Made by a program: the position numbers and the translations under genes. This document shows, piece by piece, positions 1-8,127 of a DNA stretch of 25,381 bases. Within the stretch, counting starts at the first letter, position 1, and each line of letters starts with the position of its first letter. The notes under the pieces were generated by a model. It searched no databases and had not been told where the DNA came from. It saw nothing but the letters and a program-made list of their open reading frames with translations. Location of the stretch: NCBI GenBank assembly GCA_003133205.1, contig PKWK01000261.1:21142-46522 (forward strand), given 5' to 3'. Origin of the DNA: Granulicella sp. (GTDB taxonomy: Bacteria; Acidobacteriota; Terriglobia; Terriglobales; Acidobacteriaceae).

Positions 1-1383
1 ATGACGTCGGCGCTCGACGTGCATCGGCAGGAGGCGCAGCGCGACTTCGGTGACCCGATCGGCATCTCGTCGCGCGCGCTGGTGGAAGGGCTGTTTGGCG
101 TGCAGCCGGATTTGATTGCGGGCGAGATTCGCCTTCGGCCCGGGTTTCCGAGCGACTGGGATCGGGCGTCACTGAAGCACAAAGACTTCGACTTTACGTG
201 GAAGCGCGAAGGGCTGCGGGAGACATACGAACTTACCAGCCGATTGGCGAAAGCGGTCCCACTGACGTTGACGGTACCGGCGCGGACTACGAGTCTGCCG
301 GTGGTGATGAGTGGTGGGAGACGCATGGAGTGTTCTTTCGATGCGGCGGCGGTCGGAGCGCCCATGCTGACGGTGAATCTGCCGGCGGCGCGGTCGAACC
401 GAATAAGTGTGGAGTGGCATGGGCACGCACCGTCTCTTGCGCCAGCACAACAGAACTGTCGTGTGGGAGAGGCCCTGAAGCTGACCGGCGGGATTGGGTT
501 AGGGAAAGTGGATGATCCTCAGAAATCACTTTCGAATGGCCGCGTCGCGGTTGCGGGATTCCACACAGTGTTTGCCAATGTGCATGAGGGAGATTGCGCG
601 TGGTCGATGCCGATTTCGTTCGAGGTCACGGCCGAGACGCCATCGTTCATTGTGGTTCCACATATGCCCACGGTTGGGACGGGTGAGCAAGTCGACCTCT
701 CCTCTGTGCTGAAACACCGCATTACGGAGATATTCACGCGCGCGTATGCCGAGCCGCGATCGCCCTACTGCTCACTGGCATTTCCTGACAACCTGCTGGG
801 CGGGTGGGCCAATGCCGATGGACGCGCGAGCATCGACGATGCAGGCTTGCGTGCAACTGGTGGACTATTGAAGACTGCCGTAGGTGTAGACTTCGCCACG
901 CCGAGCGGGAGTGCACCAAATTGTCTGTTTCTCTCTTACTGGAAGCAAGATGAGAGAGCAGCGAAGGTCGCGTTGAGTGGCCGCGCGCATGGTATCTACC
1001 TATTGATGGCGGGCAGCACACTTCCGCAGTGCAGCCGTATGCAACATGGGACGGTATCGGTTACATACAGAGACGGAACCTCGGCGAAGTTGTCCCTGCG
1101 CAATCCGGAGACGTGGTGGCCGATTGAGCAGGACTACCTGCTCGACGATTATCTATTTGTCAACGATGCGCCGCTGCCGCCGCGTGTGGACCTGCGCACA
1201 GGACAGACCCGGATTCTGGACCCAGTGAGTTTTCATGGCAAGGGACGCACGGTTCCGGGCGGGGCCGCGACCATCCTGCATCTCCCGCTCAACCCGGCGA
1301 AGGACCTCGCGTCGTTGCAGGTTGAGGTGGACCTCTACGGAATCGTTGTCGGATTGATGGCGGCTACACTGGCCCGGGCGTAG
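1..1383 (+). CDS. DUF4450-type six-hairpin glycosidase-like protein, C-terminal part
   Basis: The reading frame is open from the first base and ends at TAG 1381-1383. The first 45 residues read like the interior of a larger protein: a phrase such as VEGLFGVQPD followed by RLRPGFPSDWD is typical of the end of the (alpha/alpha)6 barrel in six-hairpin glycosidases and DUF4450 proteins, where it is followed by beta-rich C-terminal domains. The remaining ~400 residues are beta-rich, with LSYWKQDERA and PETWWPIEQDY stretches I associate with DUF4450 proteins. The ATG at position 1 is therefore probably internal and the gene truncated by the window. A role in plant or microbial polysaccharide breakdown is inferred from the family only; catalytic residues would lie upstream. 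It converges on rocD with 36 bp between stops. Confidence 0.55.
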   Translation: MTSALDVHRQEAQRDFGDPIGISSRALVEGLFGVQPDLIAGEIRLRPGFPSDWDRASLKHKDFDFTWKREGLRETYELTSRLAKAVPLTLTVPARTTSLPVVMSGGRRMECSFDAAAVGAPMLTVNLPAARSNRISVEWHGHAPSLAPAQQNCRVGEALKLTGGIGLGKVDDPQKSLSNGRVAVAGFHTVFANVHEGDCAWSMPISFEVTAETPSFIVVPHMPTVGTGEQVDLSSVLKHRITEIFTRAYAEPRSPYCSLAFPDNLLGGWANADGRASIDDAGLRATGGLLKTAVGVDFATPSGSAPNCLFLSYWKQDERAAKVALSGRAHGIYLLMAGSTLPQCSRMQHGTVSVTYRDGTSAKLSLRNPETWWPIEQDYLLDDYLFVNDAPLPPRVDLRTGQTRILDPVSFHGKGRTVPGGAATILHLPLNPAKDLASLQVEVDLYGIVVGLMAATLARA

Positions 1384-1419
1384 GAGCAGTCCGATTGTCG
1401 CCACGTTCAGCCGCCACGG

Positions 1420-2670
1420 TTAGGAGTGGCTGGAGACGGCCGCCTCGGGTAGCTTGGCGCGGGGTTCAGCGACGGTACGTTCTTGCTCGAGAACCGCGCG
1501 AATGTGACCGAGGCCCCAGTCGAGATCGGCCTTGTCGATGATCAGCGGTGGTGCAAGGCGGATGACGGAGGCATGCGTCTCCTTGCAGAGCACGCCGCGT
1601 TGCTTCAGAGCCTCGCAGAATGGCCGCGCCTGGGTATTGAGTTCGATGCCGATCCAGAGTCCCTTGCCGCGCACTTCGACGATGTGCGGACTTCGAATCT
1701 TCTTCAGGTAGCTTAGGGCATATTCGCCGAGTTGAGCCGAGCGTGTCGAGAGATCCTCATCCACAATGACGCGAAGCGCGGCACGGGCAATGGCGCAGGC
1801 GAGAGGATTGCCGCCGAAGGTGCTGCCATGATCGCCGGGGCCGAAGACGCCGAGAATTCCGCGCGAGCTGAGGACAGCCGAGACCGGATAGAAGCCGCCG
1901 GAAAGAGCCTTGCCAATGATGACAACATCAGGCGTGACGCCGTCGTGCATGTACGCGAACAACTTGCCGGTGCGACCGAGGCCGGATTGGATCTCGTCGA
2001 CCATGAGGAGAACGTTGTGCTCTCGGCAGATCGTGGCGGCCTCGCGCAAGTAGCCTGCTGGCGGCACGATGATGCCGGCCTCTCCCTGGATGGGCTCAAC
2101 CAGAAATGCGCAGGTATTCGGCGTAATCGCTCGGCGGAGTGACTCGACATCGCCGAAGGGTACCTCGCGGAAGCCCGCGGGAAACGGCCCGAAGCCGTTG
2201 CGATACTGCTGCTCGGACGAGAAGCCGACAATGGCAATGGTGCGGCCATGAAAGTTGTTTGCGGCTACGACAATCTCGGCCTGGCCGGCGGGAATGCCCT
2301 TGACGACTTCGCCCCACTTGCGAGCAGCCTTGAGCGCAGTCTCGACCGCCTCGGCGCCGGAGTTCATCGGAAGCGCCATCTCATAGCCGGTAAGTTCGTT
2401 GAGGTCGCGGTAGAGCAAGGGAAGCTGATCGTTGCGGAAGGCGCGCGAAGTGAGGGTCACTTTCTCCGCTTGACGGCACATTGCCTGGAAGATGGCGGGG
2501 TGACAGTGTCCCTGATTGACAGCAGAATAAGCGGCGAGAAAATCTAAGTAGCGATGCCCCTCGGTGTCGTAGAGCCATGCACCCGAGGCACGTTCGACAA
2601 CCACGTCCAGCGGATCATAGTTGTGTGCGCCATAGCGGTCTTCAAGAGCGATCAGGTCGGCGGGAAGCAT
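1420..2670 (-). CDS. rocD: Ornithine aminotransferase (ornithine--oxo-acid transaminase)
   Basis: A class III PLP aminotransferase that converts L-ornithine and 2-oxoglutarate to glutamate-5-semialdehyde and glutamate in cytosolic arginine/ornithine catabolism and proline metabolism. The N-terminus carries the rocD hallmark EDRYGAHNY followed by YSAVNQGHCHP. PLP-binding features are VDEIQSGLGRTG and the Schiff-base lysine in IIGKALSGGFYPVSAV (Lys254 of this form), then GSTFGGNPLA. I chose the ATG at 2670 because it begins right at the family's usual start (LIALEDRYG) and has AAGGT about 7 nt upstream. The frame stays open to 2796, with an alternative ATG at 2748, giving a 42-residue N-terminus that looks non-family. 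The product is 416 aa, slightly long because of a divergent C-terminal tail. The 5' leader contains a 6-bp hairpin (2769-2785). It stands alone, outside the pilus operon. Confidence 0.9.
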   Translation of the reverse strand: MLPADLIALEDRYGAHNYDPLDVVVERASGAWLYDTEGHRYLDFLAAYSAVNQGHCHPAIFQAMCRQAEKVTLTSRAFRNDQLPLLYRDLNELTGYEMALPMNSGAEAVETALKAARKWGEVVKGIPAGQAEIVVAANNFHGRTIAIVGFSSEQQYRNGFGPFPAGFREVPFGDVESLRRAITPNTCAFLVEPIQGEAGIIVPPAGYLREAATICREHNVLLMVDEIQSGLGRTGKLFAYMHDGVTPDVVIIGKALSGGFYPVSAVLSSRGILGVFGPGDHGSTFGGNPLACAIARAALRVIVDEDLSTRSAQLGEYALSYLKKIRSPHIVEVRGKGLWIGIELNTQARPFCEALKQRGVLCKETHASVIRLAPPLIIDKADLDWGLGHIRAVLEQERTVAEPRAKLPEAAVSSHS

Positions 2671-2868
2671 CGTTCGTACCTTGGCAAGCGATTTGTTGGC
2701 GCCGCCGCGGAAGGTCCGCTGGGCTTGAACGCCAACTCTCGTAACCATCGTACAAGGCTGCATATTCATGCAGCCGAAAGCTGCAAGTATATGCATAGCA
2801 TTGCTTTTAGAGGATATACGGTCTACCTGTTTTAGGCAGGATAGTGCGGGTCCGATTTCGACCGACTG

Positions 2869-3219
2869 CTAAGTAGACTCAATTTGCAGTTGATCACCCA
2901 CTTGCATCTGGGCAAGCGAGATCGCTCCGCAGGGTAATTCCAGAACACTCTTCATCTTCAAGCTGACCGAAGTCACACGAAACGGCACCAGACAGCGCCA
3001 CATCTTGATGACCTTTAGATCACGATCCAGGCCTACAACATCTATTCTGAAGGCCATTCCGAAAGTATGGACGCCGGAAGAAGGTTTAATCCACAAACCT
3101 CCACCGGCGTCCAACCCCCGCCTTCCGAGTAGCCCAAACATTCGCTTCAAGGATGTGTCGGCTAGCTCGATGCTATCCCCTACTGTAGTTCCCCGGGTTG
3201 TGTTGGTTACTCTGAGCAT
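2869..3219 (-). CDS. DUF192 family protein
   Basis: A 116-aa protein matching the DUF192 (PF02643) pattern: an early LGRRGLDAGGGLWI segment (residues ~31-44), then VHTFGMAFRIDVVGLD (~50-65), the family's signature around a short beta-barrel, and a C-terminal LELPCGAI...VGDQL segment. Function of the family is unknown; many members are exported, but this copy has no signal peptide and should be cytoplasmic. It starts at ATG 3219 without a clear Shine-Dalgarno site, 29 bp after the stop of the 28-aa miniprotein, so it probably depends on upstream translation. It is the last gene of the Tad block in the same direction. Whether it serves the pilus is inference from position only. Confidence 0.8.
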   Translation of the reverse strand: MLRVTNTTRGTTVGDSIELADTSLKRMFGLLGRRGLDAGGGLWIKPSSGVHTFGMAFRIDVVGLDRDLKVIKMWRCLVPFRVTSVSLKMKSVLELPCGAISLAQMQVGDQLQIEST

Positions 3220-3248
3220 AAGAATTCGTCAGCGCCACCAAACGTCAG

Positions 3249-3335
3249 TTAGACAGCCTTCTGCTTTCTGCGGTAGATGATGATTCCAAGAACAGCGGCA
3301 GCAATAACTCCAGAAACAACTTGAACAACAATCAT
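3249..3335 (-). CDS. 28-aa single-pass membrane miniprotein
   Basis: A short frame ATG 3335 to TAA 3249 preceded by a near-perfect Shine-Dalgarno (AAGGAGGA, spacer ~5 nt). The peptide starts MIVVQVVSGVIAAAVLGIII and ends in a basic tail YRRKQKAV. That is one ~20-residue transmembrane helix followed by Tyr and five Lys/Arg, predicting N-out/C-in topology by the positive-inside rule. It lies between tadC (275 bp upstream) and DUF192 (29 bp downstream), same strand. I know of no named family for it; KdpF-like or other small inner-membrane subunits are similar only in size. The strong ribosome site and exact TM-plus-basic-tail design argue that it is real. A role as a Tad inner-membrane accessory is speculative. 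Confidence 0.7.
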   Translation of the reverse strand: MIVVQVVSGVIAAAVLGIIIYRRKQKAV

Positions 3336-3610
3336 GACTATCCTCCTTTCCGTTGAACTTACAGCGCCTATCGATTCAGCGAACCTAATATTGAATGTCC
3401 CTGCAACTTGATTGTAGTAGACAGCTAAGTATAACTATCTACAACTAAAGAACGCCTCAGCTTACCCATAATGATGTTTACTAGTCTGACTACGCCTCAC
3501 AGGTATTTGGTGCGCCCGAATACTATGGCGCGTCACCCGGGTGTGCAGATCAACTTGCCACCGCGGAATCTTGAAAGTCGCTGTCAACCAGATATCGCAA
3601 GGCCTCCTCA
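3336..3610 (-). other. Intergenic stretch between tadC and the miniprotein
   Basis: 275 bp, unusually long inside this otherwise tight operon. It contains a hairpin with arms GTAGACAG (3417-3424) and CTATCTAC (3435-3442), 8 bp with one G-T pair and a 10-nt loop. A TATACT hexamer in the transcribed direction lies inside this loop but has no matching -35 box. The stretch may be a processing or partial termination site after tadC with a separate weak promoter for the last two genes. No supported ORF was found here. Confidence 0.35.
3341..3347 (-). promoter_or_regulatory. Strong Shine-Dalgarno of the 28-aa miniprotein
   Basis: The minus strand reads AGGAGGA five bases before the ATG at 3335. It is as strong as the sites in front of tadB and flp1 and is the main reason to accept this very short gene. 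Confidence 0.75.
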
Positions 3611-4516
3611 CTATTGAGATCCCATCGATCTGAATCCATCCATGATGCTCAGCACCGCTGGTGCCAGTAGCACGATGAAAATGCACGGAAAGATGCACAA
3701 CACCAGCGGGAAGATGATCTTGATCTTGGTCTTTGCTGCTGCCTCCTCAGCTCGTTGTCTCCGTTTGGTTCTAATTTCCTCAGAGAAGCGGCTCAGCGCG
3801 TGGATGATCGGAGTACCGAATCGATCCGTTTGCGTGAGCATAGCCACAAATCCGGCAAACTCCTCAATCTCGGTGCGGTCCGCAAGGTTCTGCCAGGCTT
3901 CGATTCTGGGTCTGCCGGCGCGCTGCTCGCGATTAACCTGGAGTAACTCTTCATGGATGTCAGGATGGCTGGCCTCAAGTTCCTGCCCAATACGCAGCAG
4001 CGCCTGGTCCAACCCAAGACCTGCATCGATACAGATCACCAAAAGGTCAAGTGCGTCTGGAATACTCCGCCGAATACGGTGCCTTCTGGCGCCTGTCTTC
4101 CGGTTTAGCCAGATGTCAGGGGCCAGATAGCCCGCCACTCCCAGACCCAGAATCCATGTCAGGGTGTTGGATCCGATAAGGGAACCCGCAACTCCTCCAG
4201 CGAGCGGCGCAAGAAACTGAGACGCAAAGAAAATATCGGCACTCGCGTTTCCGTGAATACCAGCCCCCGACAATCGCGCCTTCAGCTGGGGGTTATCGGC
4301 TAGCCCCAGGCGAACCCTCAAAGCGGACGCGGCGCCGAGCAGGTTATTCTGCATCAGCTCCTTGGCGTGTATGGTGCGCTGGTCGGGCCGGTCGCTCTTG
4401 GAAATATCCATAATGCGCTGGGCCTCCGGCGAGGGCCGGAACAAGTTCGGCGTAAGGAGGAGCGCAATTACGCTGAATACGATCATTCCCAGCGGCACAT
4501 AAAAAATGACAGGCAT
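3611..4516 (-). CDS. tadC: Tad pilus inner-membrane platform protein TadC
   Basis: A 301-aa GspF/T2SSF-type membrane protein. It has an N-terminal TM segment (~5-25), a central hydrophobic region (~98-135), and a cytoplasmic T2SSF domain with RRSIPDALDLLVICIDAGLGLDQAL (~149-175, the TadB/TadC signature in which Pro-Asp-Ala-Leu-Asp and a Gly-rich turn are conserved). A C-terminal TM segment (~267-290) follows an RAEEAAAKTKIKI linker. With TadB it forms the platform that couples the CpaF ATPase to Flp pilin assembly. ATG 4516 lies 5 bp after the tadB stop, so the two are translationally coupled. Length is normal for TadC. The order tadB-tadC and their adjacency to cpaF settle the assignment. 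Confidence 0.9.
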   Translation of the reverse strand: MPVIFYVPLGMIVFSVIALLLTPNLFRPSPEAQRIMDISKSDRPDQRTIHAKELMQNNLLGAASALRVRLGLADNPQLKARLSGAGIHGNASADIFFASQFLAPLAGGVAGSLIGSNTLTWILGLGVAGYLAPDIWLNRKTGARRHRIRRSIPDALDLLVICIDAGLGLDQALLRIGQELEASHPDIHEELLQVNREQRAGRPRIEAWQNLADRTEIEEFAGFVAMLTQTDRFGTPIIHALSRFSEEIRTKRRQRAEEAAAKTKIKIIFPLVLCIFPCIFIVLLAPAVLSIMDGFRSMGSQ

Positions 4517-4521
4517 GATCC

Positions 4522-5487
4522 CTATACCTCAATTCCGTTAATAATCTGTCGAATGATAAGCCCGCCGGCGACGAGCAAGCCTATTCCCAGATAACTCAGC
4601 ATCTGACCTATGGGAGTGTCCATGAGTATTTTCGAGTAGCCCGGATTGAGGATATTGATGATCACAAGCATGACCACGGGCAGCATGCATAAGATCCATC
4701 CGGTCATTCGGCCCTGCGCAGTGTGCGTTCTGATCTCGCCCTGAATCTTCAGGCGTTCTCGAATCGTATGGGCTGTGCGATCGAGTATGTCTGCAAGATT
4801 TCCGCCGGTCTCTTTCTGGACTAGAATGCCGGTCACAACCACTCGTAGATCTTGCGATGGCACATGTTCCAGCATTTGCATAAAGGCGTCGCGCAAAGGA
4901 AGGCCAAAATTCTGCTGCTTGAAGACTTCACCAAACTCCGACCGCACTGGTTCCGCACTTTGCTCGGCGACAATGCTGATCGACGCCGTCATCGCATGCC
5001 CTGCTCGCAGTGCGCGGCCCATCATGTCGATCGCATCGGGAAGCCCTGCGTTGAAAGCCGCGATTCTTCGTGACCTTTTGAACGAAATGTACCCAAAGGG
5101 TATGTAGCCAAGCACGCAGGCGACCACGATCTGGATCGCGATGATATTGAAAAACAGAGAGACAGAGATGAATCCCACAATGGCTAAGCCAAACGTCGCC
5201 ACTAAGAGCATTGCCGGCGTAGTCTTGCTATCGGCCTGCAGGATTCTGGTCTCCACCATCCTCGCTATTGGATACTTATAAATCAGACGATTCAACCAGT
5301 CAAACCTGGTTACAGGCTCTACCTTGAGCAGTTCCAGGGCTTCAACTGAACCTGCTTCATACGTCGATACACGAATGCCCGCAATCCGCCGGGCCACCAA
5401 TCTCTGGGACTTCGAGGAACTGAGCACGAAGGCCATGACCCCAAAGCAGATTGTTTGTATTCCGACGAAAGATAGAAACAGAATCAT
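4522..5487 (-). CDS. tadB: Tad pilus inner-membrane platform protein TadB
   Basis: A 321-aa member of the T2SSF family. There is an N-terminal TM helix (1-20), a paired TM region (~93-132) followed by a basic FKRSRR loop, the T2SSF domain with LPDAIDMMGRALRAGHAMTAS (~148-168) and DLRVVVTGILVQKETGGNLADILD (~212-235), and two C-terminal TM helices (~265-285 and ~292-312). It is the partner of TadC in the pilus motor. ATG 5487 has a strong AGGAGG site 4-5 nt upstream and follows cpaF by 15 bp. Length and domain order are usual for TadB. Confidence 0.9.
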   Translation of the reverse strand: MILFLSFVGIQTICFGVMAFVLSSSKSQRLVARRIAGIRVSTYEAGSVEALELLKVEPVTRFDWLNRLIYKYPIARMVETRILQADSKTTPAMLLVATFGLAIVGFISVSLFFNIIAIQIVVACVLGYIPFGYISFKRSRRIAAFNAGLPDAIDMMGRALRAGHAMTASISIVAEQSAEPVRSEFGEVFKQQNFGLPLRDAFMQMLEHVPSQDLRVVVTGILVQKETGGNLADILDRTAHTIRERLKIQGEIRTHTAQGRMTGWILCMLPVVMLVIINILNPGYSKILMDTPIGQMLSYLGIGLLVAGGLIIRQIINGIEV

Positions 5488-5502
5488 TGGTCCTCCTTCC
5501 TG

Positions 5503-6855
5503 CTAGATTTCGAGAGAGTGATCGGACAACCCGACCGGTATGGGGATGCCGGCAGCCAACAACTTATCCGCACATTTAGGAACGATTCCAGTTGCGTAGA
5601 ATCGCCCTCTGACTTTTCCGTTGGGGCCTATCCCCTTCTTCTCGAATAAAAAGATGTCCTGCATGCTGATGACATCGGAGAATGCTCCGGTTAATTCAGT
5701 AATGTGCGTAATGCGCCGTGTGCCATCGCTCATACGAGAGGCCTGAACGATGATGTGGACGGCGGCGGCAATCTGTGCCCGGATCGCTTTTTCGGCGATG
5801 CGCACTTCACCCATCATGGCCATTGTCTCGAGGCGGGCGAGGGCGTCACGAGGCGTGTTGGCGTGGATGGTGGTGAGCGATCCATCATGGCCCGTATTCA
5901 TGGCCTGCAACATGTCCAGCGTTTCTTCTCCGCGGACTTCTCCGAGCACCACGCGGTCGGGGCGCATACGCAAAGCGTTAATCACGAGTTCTCGCTGCCG
6001 GATTGCGCCCTTCCCTTCGACGTTGGGAGGCCTGGTCTCCAGTCGCACCACGTGCTCTTGCCTCAACTGCAATTCGGCTGAATCTTCGATCGTGACGATG
6101 CGCTCCCGCTCAGAGATGAAGCTGGAAAGAGTATTCAGCAATGTTGTCTTACCGGAACCTGTACCGCCCGAGATAACAATGTTCAACCTGGCTTTAACAC
6201 AGCCGGAAAGAAACTCAAGCATGGGCGGGGTGAGCGCATTATATCTCAGCAGATCGGCAGCTCCAAGCGGAGAGCTACCGAATCTCCGGATGGATAGAAT
6301 TGGCCCATCGACAGCCAGCGGGGGGATGATGACGTTGACACGTGAACCGTCAGGGAGCCGCGCGTCCACCATGGGCGAAGACTCGTCGACGCGACGCCCG
6401 ACCGCCGACACGATCTTATCGATGGTGTGTAAGAGATGCCGGTTGTCCTGAAATGTGAGCGCCGTCTTTTCCAGGACTCCGCGGCGTTCGACGTAAATCG
6501 AGCTGTAAGTATTCACCAGAATATCGCTTATGGTGTCATCTTTGAGAAGCGGTTCCAGCGGCCCAAGGCCAAAGACTTCATCGACAACTTCCTGCGTAAG
6601 CCTGTCTCGCTCGGTAGCACTTAGCGGGACGCCCTGCTCATTGACCATGCCCTGGATGACATTGAAGAACTGCTGTTGCGAGCCGCGCGTCTCCTGTATC
6701 TCTGCAAGTTTGTCGAGATCGATGCGTTTGATGAGCTCTTTATGAACAGCCGTTTTGATGTGCTGTTGCACACTATCGCCGACCGGCCGCACGGGCCGCC
6801 CTGGGCGCTCATTGGATCGAACCGGATTGGGCGAACTAGCATTTGTGTCTGACAT
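5503..6855 (-). CDS. cpaF: Tad pilus assembly ATPase CpaF/TadA
   Basis: The secretion ATPase of the GspE/VirB11 superfamily that powers Flp pilus assembly on the cytoplasmic face. Numbered from the ATG at 6855, Walker [10 protein letters not shown] is at ~230-238, the Asp box (TIEDSAEL) at ~255-262, Walker B-like [10 protein letters not shown] at ~302-311, and the His box [12 protein letters not shown] at ~322-333. The N-terminal part contains [18 protein letters not shown], characteristic of CpaF. A TTG three codons upstream (6864) is an alternative start; neither has a good ribosome site, and I prefer ATG. The ~450-aa length is normal. The gene is 42 bp after cpaE and 15 bp before tadB. All catalytic motifs look intact. 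Confidence 0.93.
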   Translation of the reverse strand: MSDTNASSPNPVRSNERPGRPVRPVGDSVQQHIKTAVHKELIKRIDLDKLAEIQETRGSQQQFFNVIQGMVNEQGVPLSATERDRLTQEVVDEVFGLGPLEPLLKDDTISDILVNTYSSIYVERRGVLEKTALTFQDNRHLLHTIDKIVSAVGRRVDESSPMVDARLPDGSRVNVIIPPLAVDGPILSIRRFGSSPLGAADLLRYNALTPPMLEFLSGCVKARLNIVISGGTGSGKTTLLNTLSSFISERERIVTIEDSAELQLRQEHVVRLETRPPNVEGKGAIRQRELVINALRMRPDRVVLGEVRGEETLDMLQAMNTGHDGSLTTIHANTPRDALARLETMAMMGEVRIAEKAIRAQIAAAVHIIVQASRMSDGTRRITHITELTGAFSDVISMQDIFLFEKKGIGPNGKVRGRFYATGIVPKCADKLLAAGIPIPVGLSDHSLEI

Positions 6856-6897
6856 ATCAGCCAATACCCATATTTCTTGGAAAACGGTGGTCCAGGT

Positions 6898-8127
6898 TTA
6901 CTTCCAAAGCGAGAAGCCAGATTTCTTGGGAGCGATTTCCTCTAATTGATCTCCGGGACCAGCCAGGCTACCCACCCACTTGACTAGTTGTGCTGAGAAT
7001 TCGCACTTGTGCTTTGGACTGATCGGCTCACCCAGAACTCCTGCGCGAACTACCTCCGTGTAACTATTCGGGAATTTGATAGCAACCGGGAGACGAATTG
7101 CCTTTTCTATCTGATCCATGCTGACAGCATGATCTGATGAAAAGCGATTGATAACTATCTTTACTTTGTCCTTGTTATTCTCATTTTGCTGAAGGTAATC
7201 CACATACCTCGACAAATCCCGGATCGAAGCGATTTCCGGAGTAGATACAAGGTATGCCTGGTTGGACGCATCGATGACCGCCATATTTGTCTCATCCATG
7301 GAACTCGGGCAATCGACGACGACATAGTCATACTCGCCACGCAGAAAATCGAGCGTCTGAACCATCGATTCAGGCTCGGTCGGCTTCTCGCTGCCGCAAA
7401 CGTCTGGGGAAGAGAGGACCTCAAGACCGCTTGCATGGGTCGCGATGTACCCGCGGAGCAACTCACTGTCAAGCCGGCTCAGACTCCGGACAAGCTCGTA
7501 AAAATGATAGCGGCTGCCGTCGATTCCAAGATAGATACACGCGTGGCCCAACTGTGGGTGGTTGTCGATTAGCAGGGTCTTCTTATGGTGGCATTGAACC
7601 AGGTACATGGCCACGTGGACAGCAAGAGTGGTGGTCCCAACTCCGCCCTTGGCTCCAAAGAACGTCAGCACCGACCCTCGCATAGTGTTGTGCGCCGCCT
7701 TGGTAGTCCAATGTTGATTCAGCCGTTCCATGGTCTGCCCAAACGCGGTGAAATCAAACTCCTCACCTATAAAGTCATTGCAACCCGCACGCATAGCCCG
7801 AAGCAGGATGTTGTAATCCTGGCTTGCGGAACGCGCGACCAACGCCGCCTTACCCCCAAAGAATTCCTGAATATAGGCCGCGGCAATAATGGCCTGGTCA
7901 ATGTCCTTGTCGAAGTCAATGACGGCGATGCAGGCGTGAGCGGATTTCACGGGTTGAGGGAACGGGGGCCGCTTTTCAGCCGAGATATAGCCCTCGCAAT
8001 CGGCGCGATACACGGTCCACACCATTGCTGATGCGGCTTCGGCAATTTCGTCGGCAAGTCCTGGGTCAAGACCCACGGTAATCAGCGCGACATCAGGAAC
8101 ATTCGCGTTTTTTGGCGTTGAAGTCAC
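6898..8127 (-). CDS. cpaE: Tad pilus localisation ATPase CpaE/TadZ
   Basis: A 409-aa protein with an atypical receiver-like N-terminal domain (~10-140) and a MinD/ParA-type ATPase domain (~150-390). The deviant Walker A is FFGAKGGVGTTTLAV (residues ~156-170), and the Walker B-like strand is YDYVVVDCPSSMD (~266-278). CpaE/TadZ proteins place the Tad machine at its cellular site. The switch I strand reads LLIDNHPQLGH (~185-195) where the family usually has D-x-D; the second Asp is His here, so hydrolysis or dimer switching may differ. The start is GTG at 8127, overlapping the cpaC stop by 4 bp (GTGA), with GAGGA 8 nt upstream. Length is normal. Confidence 0.9.
   Translation of the reverse strand: MTSTPKNANVPDVALITVGLDPGLADEIAEAASAMVWTVYRADCEGYISAEKRPPFPQPVKSAHACIAVIDFDKDIDQAIIAAAYIQEFFGGKAALVARSASQDYNILLRAMRAGCNDFIGEEFDFTAFGQTMERLNQHWTTKAAHNTMRGSVLTFFGAKGGVGTTTLAVHVAMYLVQCHHKKTLLIDNHPQLGHACIYLGIDGSRYHFYELVRSLSRLDSELLRGYIATHASGLEVLSSPDVCGSEKPTEPESMVQTLDFLRGEYDYVVVDCPSSMDETNMAVIDASNQAYLVSTPEIASIRDLSRYVDYLQQNENNKDKVKIVINRFSSDHAVSMDQIEKAIRLPVAIKFPNSYTEVVRAGVLGEPISPKHKCEFSAQLVKWVGSLAGPGDQLEEIAPKKSGFSLWK

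Noticed and set aside
2826..2840. CCTG/CAGG hairpin as terminator of the Tad block
   Set aside because: Only 4 bp of stem and no U-tract on the relevant strand; no convincing terminator seen after the DUF192 gene.
3582..3587. TTGACA on the minus strand as -35 of a promoter for the miniprotein
   Set aside because: No -10-like hexamer at 16-18 bp, and it lies nearly 250 bp before the start.
3462..3698. 78-aa minus-strand frame crossing the end of tadC
   Set aside because: Overlaps tadC in another frame, no ribosome site, His/Arg-rich shadow-like composition.
5750..6451. 233-aa open frame on the plus strand inside cpaF
   Set aside because: Ser/Arg-rich shadow opposite a fully conserved ATPase.
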